A stretch of DNA of 41,485 nt. It comes from Hydrogenothermus marinus. Lineage in GTDB: Bacteria; Aquificota; Aquificia; Aquificales; Hydrogenothermaceae. Made by a program: the position numbers and the translations under genes. The first letter of the stretch is position 1; every line of letters starts with the position of its first letter. Shown here in pieces: positions 1 through 7,003 of this stretch. Location: positions 1 through 41,485 of the forward strand of contig NZ_REFO01000017.1 in NCBI RefSeq assembly GCF_003688665.1, given 5' to 3'. Below the pieces are notes generated by a model that worked only from the letters and a program-made list of their open reading frames with translations, was not told the origin of the DNA and ran no database searches.

Positions 1-89
1 CCGGTCCCATTCCGAACCCGGCAGTTAAGCTCCCCTGCGCCTATGATACTGGCCGCGAGAGCGGTCGGGAAAGTTGGTCGCTGCCAGGG
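1..89 (+). rRNA. rrf: 5S ribosomal RNA, 3' part (5' end outside window)
   Basis: The first bases match the conserved internal and 3' portions of bacterial 5S rRNA: CCATTCCGAACCCGG, then GTTAAGC, then the closing GCGAGAGC...GGGAAAGTTGGTCGC region. The 5' part lies outside the window. The 3' end is placed at about 89 by analogy with the usual end after GTNGGTCGCTGCC; the last few bases are uncertain. The convergent pseudouridine synthase gene has its stop codon at 90-92, so the two features abut and no terminator hairpin fits between them. Confidence 0.93.
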
Positions 90-821
90 TTATTTCCTTA
101 ACCTTCTCTTTAATTTTAGAATCTCTTCTTCCCCTATTATTTTTATTTCTTTTTCTTTTAGATCACCTAATTTTATATTTCCAATTTGGATTCTCAATAA
201 TCTTTTTACAGGATATCCAAATTTCTTAAAAAATCTTCTAAGAATTCTTTTTTGGCCACTATGTATTTCTATTTCTACTGTAGTACTTTTTTCATCTTTT
301 TTTAAAATTTTCACTGAATCTGGTTTTAAAAAAGTGTCTTCTAGTTTGGTTCCTTTTTTTATTTTATTGAAATCTTTAGCATTTATTCTGCCTTCAACTT
401 TTAATATATATTTTTTGGGAATTTTGAAAGATGGATGCATTAATTTGTATGCAAATTCTCCATCGTTTGTTAGAATTAAAAGTCCTTCCGAATCTAAATC
501 TAATCTTCCTACTGGAAATACTTTTTCTTTAAAATTTATTTCTTTAAAAAGATCTGTTAAAGTTTTTCTACCAAATTTATCTTTACCTAAGGCAGTTAGA
601 TATCCTCTTGGTTTATAAAGTTTATAATATACTTTTTTAGAAATAGGTTTTAAAATTTTTCCTTCTACTTCTACTTTATCTTTGCTTGGGTCTATTTTTA
701 TACCAAGTTCTGATACTTTTTGACCATTAACTTTGACTTTTCCTTCTTTTATTAGAATATCGGCTTTTCTTCTTGAACAATATCCTGTAGATGCAATAAA
801 TTTATTTAGTCTTTCTTTCAT
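90..821 (-). CDS. rluB: RsuA/RluB-family rRNA pseudouridine synthase
   Basis: This 243-aa protein isomerises a uridine in rRNA to pseudouridine. An N-terminal S4 RNA-binding domain (about residues 3-60, MKERLNKFIASTGYCSRRKA) is followed by the RsuA/RluB catalytic domain. The catalytic-loop motif GRLDLDSEG is at about 105-113, with the presumed nucleophile Asp108. Length and order fit RluB/RluE/RluF rather than the longer RluA/RluC group; the exact target uridine cannot be told from sequence. The ATG start at 821 overlaps the end of rsmG by 20 nt, so it is the last gene of the operon that begins at 3034. It runs convergently into the 5S rRNA gene. Confidence 0.92.
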   Translation of the reverse strand: MKERLNKFIASTGYCSRRKADILIKEGKVKVNGQKVSELGIKIDPSKDKVEVEGKILKPISKKVYYKLYKPRGYLTALGKDKFGRKTLTDLFKEINFKEKVFPVGRLDLDSEGLLILTNDGEFAYKLMHPSFKIPKKYILKVEGRINAKDFNKIKKGTKLEDTFLKPDSVKILKKDEKSTTVEIEIHSGQKRILRRFFKKFGYPVKRLLRIQIGNIKLGDLKEKEIKIIGEEEILKLKRRLRK

Positions 822-1434
822 GTTTTTCTATTACTATAAATTTTCTTGAAGGGTAATTCTTAAATTCTATTTCTATAGTAAAAGGTTTAACTTCTTCTTC
901 TATTTTTTGTCCTTTCATTATTATTAAATAGCCTTTATTTTTTAATAAATTTTTACCTATTTTTAAAACTTCAAAAGTTTCTCCTGTAGCTCTACTTACA
1001 ACAATATTAAACTTTTCTTTTATATTTTCAGCTCTATCACATATTACATTATATTTTAAATTTAACTCTTTTCTAAGCATTTCAAGAAATATACATTTTT
1101 TTTGTATAGAATCTATGAGATAAAGTTCTATCTTGTCTTGATAATAAATTTTTAAAGGTACTCCCGGAAAACCACCACCTGTGCCAAAATCTGCTATTGT
1201 TTTATTTGTAATATCTATGTTTTTTATTTCAAAAAGTTTGACAAGTGTTAAACTATCAAAAAAATGTTTTTTAACTACTTCTTCTTTTTTTCTAATGGAA
1301 GATAGGTTATAAACTTTATTCCATTTCATATACATAGACAGATATTTGTCAAAAAGTTCTATTTGCTTTTCTGAAAAATTTATACCATTTTGGTTGCAAA
1401 GTTTTATTAGTATTTCTATCTCTTTATTTTCCAT
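802..1434 (-). CDS. rsmG: 16S rRNA (guanine-N7)-methyltransferase RsmG
   Basis: RsmG (GidB) methylates N7 of G527 of 16S rRNA using S-adenosylmethionine. The 210-aa length matches the family. The SAM-binding glycine loop is ADFGTGGGFPGVPLKI at about residues 81-96, followed by the acidic strand ELYLIDSIQKK and the family pattern VVSRATGETFEVLKIG. The N-terminal YLSMYMKWNKVYNLSSIRKK segment is the typical RsmG substrate-side helix. Its ATG overlaps the ogg stop codon by one base (TAATG), which suggests translational coupling. Loss of RsmG gives low-level streptomycin resistance in other bacteria (known of the family). Confidence 0.95.
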   Translation of the reverse strand: MENKEIEILIKLCNQNGINFSEKQIELFDKYLSMYMKWNKVYNLSSIRKKEEVVKKHFFDSLTLVKLFEIKNIDITNKTIADFGTGGGFPGVPLKIYYQDKIELYLIDSIQKKCIFLEMLRKELNLKYNVICDRAENIKEKFNIVVSRATGETFEVLKIGKNLLKNKGYLIIMKGQKIEEEVKPFTIEIEFKNYPSRKFIVIEKHERKTK

Positions 1435-2102
1435 TATTTTAAAACTTTTTTTGTTTTTATATAAAAGATATAAAGATCTAATTCTGCTTGGGTCAATTTA
1501 AAATCTTTGGCTATCTTTTCTAAAGCTTCTTCACATTCAAGATAAACTTTTTTTGTAATAGTTTTCCTTGGCTTTACAAGACCTTTTTCAAATAAAAATC
1601 TTGATATATGTCTATCTATTATTGCAACATCATCAAAACCTATATTCCTTAAAAAATGGCTTGCCTCTTTATATCCATATCCATATATTTCTTTTACTAA
1701 TTTCTCTCTTGCTTTTTTACCATCTTTTTCTTTTGCTATATCTAAAAGGAAATTTTCTTTTTCTCTAAGCTTTACAATTCTTTCTGCTCTTTGCATGGCA
1801 AATCTATGTCCATGTTCTCTGATTTTCTCATAAAGATCTTTTAAGTCTAAATTTTTAAAACCTTTTATTCCTATAGACTTTTGAATTTTTATTCCCATAG
1901 CAGCAGAAGAATTAGCAGTTAAAATGCAAAAACAAGCCTCTGAAAATATATCTGCTTGATAAGGCTCAATATCTAAGAAAGGTCTAAAGTTAAAAGTAGT
2001 AAGATTTTTGCTTTTTAGATTTTTAAACTCTTTTATTCTTTGGTCTACATATTTTTTAACTTCAGAAATAGCTTTTTCTATCTCTTCCTTTGGTGGTATC
2101 AA
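1434..2102 (-). CDS. ogg: N-glycosylase/DNA lyase, Ogg2 type (8-oxoguanine repair)
   Basis: This is a 222-aa helix-hairpin-helix GPD glycosylase of the Ogg2 type found in archaea and thermophilic bacteria. It should excise 8-oxoguanine and cut the backbone by its lyase activity. The hairpin GYGYKEASHFLRNIGF (about 141-156) carries the presumed catalytic Lys145, and IIDRHISRFL carries the presumed Asp163. The protein lacks the extra N-terminal domain of Ogg1 and the C-terminal FeS motif of EndoIII. The start is TTG at 2102-2100, overlapping the RodZ-like stop codon (TTGA), with AAAGGA about 7 nt upstream; no in-frame ATG would preserve the N-terminus. Confidence 0.88.
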   Translation of the reverse strand: MIPPKEEIEKAISEVKKYVDQRIKEFKNLKSKNLTTFNFRPFLDIEPYQADIFSEACFCILTANSSAAMGIKIQKSIGIKGFKNLDLKDLYEKIREHGHRFAMQRAERIVKLREKENFLLDIAKEKDGKKAREKLVKEIYGYGYKEASHFLRNIGFDDVAIIDRHISRFLFEKGLVKPRKTITKKVYLECEEALEKIAKDFKLTQAELDLYIFYIKTKKVLK

Positions 2103-2842
2103 CTATTTTCCTTTAGAAGATTATATCCATTTTTAAATATACCTGATTTATCTACAAAAATGTTATGAATAATATCATTTTCTGTCAATTTAATATTTTT
2201 ATTATTTACTTTAATAATAAGCCCATCTGCATTTCCTATTGTTTCAAAATATATCTTTTCTTTAAAAGAAATATCAAGTTTATTATTTTTTTTCAAATTA
2301 AAAATATGTTGTTTTCCATCTACTATAGCACTTAACCATATATCTTTTTTAGCTATTAATTGTAGTTTATGAATATTTTCTAACTTTTTTTGATTTATAG
2401 AAAAATCTTTATTAATTTTTTCATTATATTCTATTAGGGGTATTTCTTTTTTCTCTTCTTTTTGCTTTTGGAAACTATAGTTTAAAAAGAAAAATGTAAA
2501 CAAACTAAAAGATAAAAATAGAAGTTTAAACATTGAGATTATTTTATTTTTTAAATTGGAAAGAAAACTACCATTTTCTTTTTTTAATTGTTTATTCTGT
2601 TTTTTTTCTTCTTCTTCTGCCAAGTTAAAATCTAAATCTTCAATTTTTAATAAATTTAATATTTCTCTTACAACATAAAAACTATATGGATAATTTTTAT
2701 TAAAAAATGAAGGATCTGTTTCTAATTCTTTTAGTACATATAATGGAACTTTTATTTTTTTACTAATATCTTCTAAAGATAAATTTTGTTTTTCCCTTTC
2801 TTCCTTAATAATTTGCTGTAAATTTTCAAAATCAAAGTTCAA
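2099..2842 (-). CDS. RodZ-like membrane protein with N-terminal helix-turn-helix
   Basis: The 247-aa protein has a cytoplasmic HTH_25-type domain (about residues 8-68, KEEREKQNLSLEDISKKIKV), a charged linker, one transmembrane helix (about 104-122, rich in Phe and Leu) and a periplasmic C-terminal domain (about 150-240) with the DUF4115-like pattern KKDIWLSAIVDGK. That order is the one seen in RodZ, which links MreB to the cell-wall elongation machinery. No mreB is visible nearby, so the exact partner is unknown. The start is TTG at 2842-2840, with AAAGGAG upstream inside the end of the preceding small gene; no alternative ATG lies near. Confidence 0.75.
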   Translation of the reverse strand: MNFDFENLQQIIKEEREKQNLSLEDISKKIKVPLYVLKELETDPSFFNKNYPYSFYVVREILNLLKIEDLDFNLAEEEEKKQNKQLKKENGSFLSNLKNKIISMFKLLFLSFSLFTFFFLNYSFQKQKEEKKEIPLIEYNEKINKDFSINQKKLENIHKLQLIAKKDIWLSAIVDGKQHIFNLKKNNKLDISFKEKIYFETIGNADGLIIKVNNKNIKLTENDIIHNIFVDKSGIFKNGYNLLKENS

Positions 2843-2845
2843 GAA

Positions 2846-3034
2846 TTAAAGCTCCTTTAATTCACCTTCTTTTATAAGTTTAACAAGTAAATTCCAAGCA
2901 TGTTTGTTTAAAACTATTTTATCGTCATTTTCTTTTAAGATTACTTCAGATTCGCCTTTCTCATTTTTGATTATTTCTATATCTGGGCAACAATGAGCAG
3001 AAGAACATAAAGTTAATTTTTTTATAATTTCCAT
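2846..3034 (-). CDS. Small Cys-containing protein (62 aa), DUF397-like pattern
   Basis: I do not recognise this gene with certainty. It has a strong ribosome-binding site (AAAGGGGAG about 8 nt before the ATG at 3034) and is first in the operon, so it is very likely real. The N-terminus has LTLCSSAHCCPDIEI with three cysteines, followed by a short beta-type region and AWNLLVKLIKEGELKEL. The arrangement Ser-rich start, Cys-x-x-(I/V)-E, beta strands, then a Trp-containing helix ending in K-x-G resembles DUF397, which is mainly actinobacterial. That likeness is by eye only. A metal-binding or redox role for the cysteines is possible but unproven. Confidence 0.72.
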   Translation of the reverse strand: MEIIKKLTLCSSAHCCPDIEIIKNEKGESEVILKENDDKIVLNKHAWNLLVKLIKEGELKEL

Positions 3035-3060
3035 GATTATTCTCCCCTTTAAGATAAAGG

Positions 3061-3099
3061 TATACTTATAAGTATAAAACTAATTTTTTTTAACTGCAA
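3061..3099 (-). promoter_or_regulatory. Promoter with 16-bp palindrome for the 62-aa/RodZ/ogg/rsmG/rluB operon
   Basis: On the minus strand a -35 box TTGCAG (3099-3094) is followed after exactly 17 bp by a -10 box TATACT (3076-3071). The -10 box lies in a perfect 16-bp palindrome, TATACTTATAAGTATA (3061-3076), that runs to about the predicted transcription start. A protein bound there would block the polymerase, so an operator is plausible. The element sits in the 66 bp between the 62-aa gene and the upstream methyltransferase stop codon. Confidence 0.65.
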
Positions 3100-3100
3100 G

Positions 3101-4252
3101 TTAAAGTTTATATCTATCTGTTTGAGGTGGAATTATATCAAGTCCTTTTATATTAGTATCTTTTACATTTTTAGCTTGTACTAATATTTTGAATTTTTCA
3201 CCCATACCCTTAGGTAATACTAAGGTTTTTAATCTATTCATTCTTTCGTAAGCTTTATAATCTCCAATTTCTTGAAGTTTTTCAAAAATTTCCATAAGTC
3301 CAAGATTTGTTAAAAAATGAGCTTGATCTGTAAAGCCAACTGTTTCAAGCCCTTCTAATTTCCCGTAATAGCTTAATGCTGAAAAATTTACATGGGAAGT
3401 AATATCTTGAAGGCCAATATTTTCCCAATAATTTTCTGAATATTTATGCTGATAGTAGCATAATAAACTTCCTTTCATTCTATAAGGTTTATAAAGCTCT
3501 GCAGATGGATATCCATAATCTATTGTTATTACATATCCTCTTTTTAGTTTTTTTCCTATTTTGATTATATAATCTTTAGCTCCAAGATTTATTTCTGTTG
3601 TCATTCCTTCAGGAATATTTATATTTAACTCTTTTAAATATCTTAGTATTTCTTCAGTTGCTTCTTTTTCTATTTCATAAAGATTGTTTTCTTCGTCTAT
3701 TTTTACAAATATTTGATAAATTTTTCCGTTTTTCTTTTTTATTAGTTCAACCGGAAAAGCATCAAAAAGCTCATTTGAAAATACTATCCCTTCTATTTCA
3801 TTATCTTTAAAATCAATAATATCTTGTTTCCAGTCTATATTTTCAAAATCTTTTAAAAGTTCTTTTTGAATTTTTATATGATAAGGGGATTTTTCAATAA
3901 TAACATATGTTATATTCTCAAAAACTTTTGGATATTCATTTTTTAAAGTAGATAAAATATCGTAAGCAAGGTATCCTTTCCCTGCTCCTATTTCTACAAT
4001 TTTAAATTTTTTTGTATTTAGTTTTTCGTAAATTTCTACAAACTGTTTTGCTAAAAGCTGTCCAAAAACTGGATCAAGCTCCGATGCAGTAAAAAAGTCC
4101 CCTTTTCCACCTATTTTTGATTTATCAGATGTATAGTATCCAAGTTCTGGATAATAAAGGGTAATATCCATAAATTCACTAAAAGGTATAGTTCCTCTTT
4201 TTTTTATTATCTCAATTAGTTCTTTTTTTCCTGAAACCTTGCCTTTTTTCAT
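3101..4252 (-). CDS. MidA/NDUFAF7-family SAM-dependent methyltransferase
   Basis: This 383-aa protein belongs to the Methyltransf_28 (DUF185) family. The N-terminal PFSEFMDITLYYPELGYYTS and the GGKGDFFTASELDPVFGQLLA segments are family signatures. The SAM-binding motif is KIVEIGAGKGYLAYDIL (about 83-99), and IVFSNELFDAFPVE (about 155-168) is the conserved post-motif region. In mitochondria the relative NDUFAF7 methylates an Arg of the complex I 49-kDa subunit (NuoD homologue); the bacterial substrate is not established. A complex I gene with a NuoD part occurs at 22560 in this window, but that link is only suggestive. The ATG at 4252 follows AAAGGA. The gene appears to be transcribed alone. 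Confidence 0.88.
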   Translation of the reverse strand: MKKGKVSGKKELIEIIKKRGTIPFSEFMDITLYYPELGYYTSDKSKIGGKGDFFTASELDPVFGQLLAKQFVEIYEKLNTKKFKIVEIGAGKGYLAYDILSTLKNEYPKVFENITYVIIEKSPYHIKIQKELLKDFENIDWKQDIIDFKDNEIEGIVFSNELFDAFPVELIKKKNGKIYQIFVKIDEENNLYEIEKEATEEILRYLKELNINIPEGMTTEINLGAKDYIIKIGKKLKRGYVITIDYGYPSAELYKPYRMKGSLLCYYQHKYSENYWENIGLQDITSHVNFSALSYYGKLEGLETVGFTDQAHFLTNLGLMEIFEKLQEIGDYKAYERMNRLKTLVLPKGMGEKFKILVQAKNVKDTNIKGLDIIPPQTDRYKL

Positions 4253-4355
4253 ATTATTCCTTTAAAAAAGTTTGTTATTTTTTAATTTTATTACCTTTTT
4301 TATTATTGCACAAATATACAGAAAGATATATTGTTATAGTGAAAATATCAATAAC

Positions 4356-4412
4356 TTGAAAATTAGATAATATTAGAATATAATATTATAATAATTTTTG
4401 AATATTCTAATA
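4356..4412 (+). promoter_or_regulatory. Promoter and 11-bp inverted repeat of the RND efflux operon
   Basis: A near-consensus promoter reads TTGAAA (4356-4361), 17 bp, TATAAT (4379-4384). A perfect inverted repeat overlaps it: TATTAGAATAT (4371-4381) and ATATTCTAATA (4402-4412), with a 20-bp spacer. The left arm overlaps the -10 box, so it would be only partly transcribed and fits a DNA operator better than an RNA hairpin. Arm centres are about 31 bp (three helical turns) apart. No regulator gene lies next to the operon. Confidence 0.7.
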
Positions 4413-4440
4413 AGAAATTTCTTTAGTGAGGGAATATCAA

Positions 4441-5814
4441 ATGAGAAAAAACTGGCTTGCTGTGTTTAGTATATTTATTATTACAAGTTTTGCAAATGCA
4501 AAAATTATTTCTTTAGAAGAAGCTATAAATGAAGCTTTAAAAAACAACTTCCAAATAAAAGCAGAAGAAAAATTAGTAAAATCTAAAAGTTTTCAATATA
4601 AAGCATCTAAAGGAATGAGATGGCCTAAGATAGATTTATCTTTAAATTTTTTCAGAACAAATAATCCTGGCTATGCAATGATGAATACTTTAAATCAAAA
4701 AAGATTAGATTTAAATGAATCTGCTAAATTTGTAGATATGACAGGTTTTAATTCTTTCCCAGGTGTTAACTTTCCAAATCCATCTTATCCAGAAGTAAAT
4801 AATTGGCAAACTAAACTACAACTTCAAGTTCCTATATATACCGGTGGAAAAATATCTACTGCAATAAAAATAAGAAAAGATGATTATATAGCTTCTAAAT
4901 ATCAGCTTGAAAGAAAAAAAGAAGAAACAGAATTTAATGTAATTAAAGCTTATAAAGGTGCTTTACTTGCAAAAGAAGGTATTAAACTTGCAAAAGAGGC
5001 TTATAAAACAGCAAAAAAACATTATGAAATTGCGAAAAAAATGCAAAAGGAAGGACTTATTGTATATGCAGATGTTTTAAGAGCAAAAATTTATATGTTA
5101 AATATGGAAGATAAAATAGCTGAAGCCAAAGCTAACTATCTTACAGCTAAAAAAGCATTACTGCTTGCTATGGGAGATACAAAAACAAAACCTGAGGATA
5201 TAGATGTAGAAGGAAACTTAAAATGTGAAAAACTAAATAAAGATGTTTCTTATTATCAAAATATTGCTTTGGCAAAAAGAAAAGATTTGCTTTCTTTTAA
5301 AAAGAAATTAAACATAGCAAAAAATATGATTAATATTACGAAAGCAGATTTCTTACCAACAGTTGGAGCTTTTGCTTTTTATGAAATGGATTCTAAAGAC
5401 TCACCTATTGATCCAGATGGTAAATGGTGGGGAGCTGGAATTGGCTTAAATTGGAATATTTTTAATGGGTTCCAAAGATTTAATCAATACAAGGCATCAA
5501 AAGAACAGTATTATCATTATAAGAATCAGATTAAAGGTTTTGAGGAATACATAAAATTTAAGGTTTATCAAGCTTATAATAATTTTCAAACAAAATATAA
5601 TAAATATTTAACTCAAAAAGAAAACCTAAAATATGCAGAAGAAGTTTTAAGAACAACAGAAAAAAATTTCCAAAACCAAATGGTATCTATGCTTGATTTA
5701 ATAGATACTCAAACAATGAGAGATAAAATCAAATTTGATCTTTCTAAAGCCACTTATGAATGTGAAATTGAAAGATTAAATCTAAATTATGAATCTGGAT
5801 TAATAAATCAATAA
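4441..5814 (+). CDS. TolC-family outer-membrane efflux channel
   Basis: This is the outer-membrane channel of a tripartite RND pump. The first ATG with a ribosome-binding site is at 4441 (GAGGGA about 7 nt upstream). A GTG at 4426 extends the frame by five residues but places that Shine-Dalgarno sequence inside the gene. The signal peptide is about residues 1-20, ending SFANA before KIISLEEAI. Two OEP repeats of long amphipathic helices follow, including PIYTGGKISTAIKI and NWNIFNGFQRFNQYKAS, the conserved TolC beta-to-helix junctions. At about 457 aa it has the usual family length. The adaptor gene follows 13 nt downstream. Confidence 0.9.
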   Translation: MRKNWLAVFSIFIITSFANAKIISLEEAINEALKNNFQIKAEEKLVKSKSFQYKASKGMRWPKIDLSLNFFRTNNPGYAMMNTLNQKRLDLNESAKFVDMTGFNSFPGVNFPNPSYPEVNNWQTKLQLQVPIYTGGKISTAIKIRKDDYIASKYQLERKKEETEFNVIKAYKGALLAKEGIKLAKEAYKTAKKHYEIAKKMQKEGLIVYADVLRAKIYMLNMEDKIAEAKANYLTAKKALLLAMGDTKTKPEDIDVEGNLKCEKLNKDVSYYQNIALAKRKDLLSFKKKLNIAKNMINITKADFLPTVGAFAFYEMDSKDSPIDPDGKWWGAGIGLNWNIFNGFQRFNQYKASKEQYYHYKNQIKGFEEYIKFKVYQAYNNFQTKYNKYLTQKENLKYAEEVLRTTEKNFQNQMVSMLDLIDTQTMRDKIKFDLSKATYECEIERLNLNYESGLINQ

Positions 5815-5827
5815 AACGGAGGAGAAA

Positions 5828-6991
5828 ATGAAAGGCGTAATTAAATTTACATTATTTTTTATATTACCTATAGCTTTGTTTATATTATGGCTTGGAGGCT
5901 TTTTCTCTAATAGAATACAACCAGGATATGCAGAAGAATCTCCAAAGGTTGTATCAGGACTTAAGGTAATAGAAATAAATAAACAACCTGTAAGTGAAAG
6001 ATACAAAATAGATGGATATACTACTTCTAAAGAAACTGCAAATGTTGCCACTAAAATTATGGGAAAAATACTTAAAGAATATGTAAAGGAAGGAGATTAT
6101 GTAAAAAAAGGACAACTTCTTGCAGTAATTGATACATCAGATATAAAAGCTCAAAAACAAGAACTACTTGCTGCATTAAAAGAGTTAAAAGCAGGTAAAG
6201 AAGAAGCTCTTGCAGGTAAAAAAGCAGCTGAAGCTCAACTTCATTTTATGCAAATTACATATAAAAGATTAAAAAATCTTTATGAAGAAAATGCTATTCC
6301 TAAACAAAAAGTAGATGAGATTGAAATGAAACTAAAAGGAGCTCAAGCTCAGGTTGATCAAGTAAATGCGAAATTAAAACAGTTAGAGGCAAAAGAAAAA
6401 CAACTTCAAGCAAAATTAAAACAGATAGAAATTATGGAAGGATATGGCTATATAAGAGCTCCGTTTAATGGTTATATAGTTAAGAAAATGATAGATACAG
6501 GTAGTATGGCATCTCCTGGTATGCCTATATTTATAATAGGAAATAAAGATATAGAATTTCAGTCTTTCATTGATGCTAAATATATAAACAATGTTAAAAA
6601 AGGAGATACTCTATCAATATATATTGAACCTTTAAGAAAAAGCTTTAAAGGAAAAGTTATAGAAAAAAATAGTAATGTAAATCCTATGAATAATAGTTTT
6701 TCAATAAAAGTAGATATTCCTGATGATATGGGTGTTGGACTTTATGGATATAGCTATATAAATGTTAAAAAAGATGAAAAAATTCTTATTCCTAAAACTG
6801 CAATATCTAGATTAAATGATACTACTGCAGTTTTTATAGTAGATAAAAATGGAATATTACATTTAACACCAGTTGACTTAGGTGAAGAATATAATGGAAA
6901 AATAGAAGTTAAATCTGGAATTACAGAAGGACAAAAAATAGTTGTTTCAGATGTAGATAAAGCTTGCGATGGTTGTAGAGTAAGCTTTTAG
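5828..6991 (+). CDS. RND efflux periplasmic adaptor (membrane fusion protein)
   Basis: The 387-aa adaptor bridges the permease and TolC. It has an N-terminal hydrophobic anchor (about 5-25), a lipoyl half-motif ATKIMGKILKEYVKEGDYVKKGQLLAVID (shown here in parts at about 54-82), a long Lys/Ala/Gln-rich coiled-coil hairpin (about 85-205), the second lipoyl half around YGYIRAPFNGYIVKK, then beta-barrel and membrane-proximal domains. The start follows CGGAGGAG. The C-terminus is odd: the last residues include Cys380 and Cys383 (KACDGCRVSF), a CxxC pair not usual for this family. It ends one base before the first ATG of the next frame, in line with tight coupling. Confidence 0.92.
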   Translation: MKGVIKFTLFFILPIALFILWLGGFFSNRIQPGYAEESPKVVSGLKVIEINKQPVSERYKIDGYTTSKETANVATKIMGKILKEYVKEGDYVKKGQLLAVIDTSDIKAQKQELLAALKELKAGKEEALAGKKAAEAQLHFMQITYKRLKNLYEENAIPKQKVDEIEMKLKGAQAQVDQVNAKLKQLEAKEKQLQAKLKQIEIMEGYGYIRAPFNGYIVKKMIDTGSMASPGMPIFIIGNKDIEFQSFIDAKYINNVKKGDTLSIYIEPLRKSFKGKVIEKNSNVNPMNNSFSIKVDIPDDMGVGLYGYSYINVKKDEKILIPKTAISRLNDTTAVFIVDKNGILHLTPVDLGEEYNGKIEVKSGITEGQKIVVSDVDKACDGCRVSF

Positions 6992-7003
6992 ATGGAGGAG
7001 AAA

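Noticed and set aside
43-618. 191-codon plus-strand open frame beginning within the 5S rRNA
   Set aside because: It lies opposite the pseudouridine synthase gene, starts inside rRNA, is full of Phe/Ser/Leu from AT-rich antisense sequence, and matches no family.
4426-4440. GTG start for the TolC-like protein
   Set aside because: It would put the GAGGGA ribosome-binding site inside the gene; ATG 4441 has ideal spacing and gives a normal signal peptide.
6992-7003. First ATG of the RND permease frame
   Set aside because: The codons at 6994-7000 are themselves the ribosome-binding site GGAGGAG for ATG 7004; the adaptor gene shows the same arrangement.
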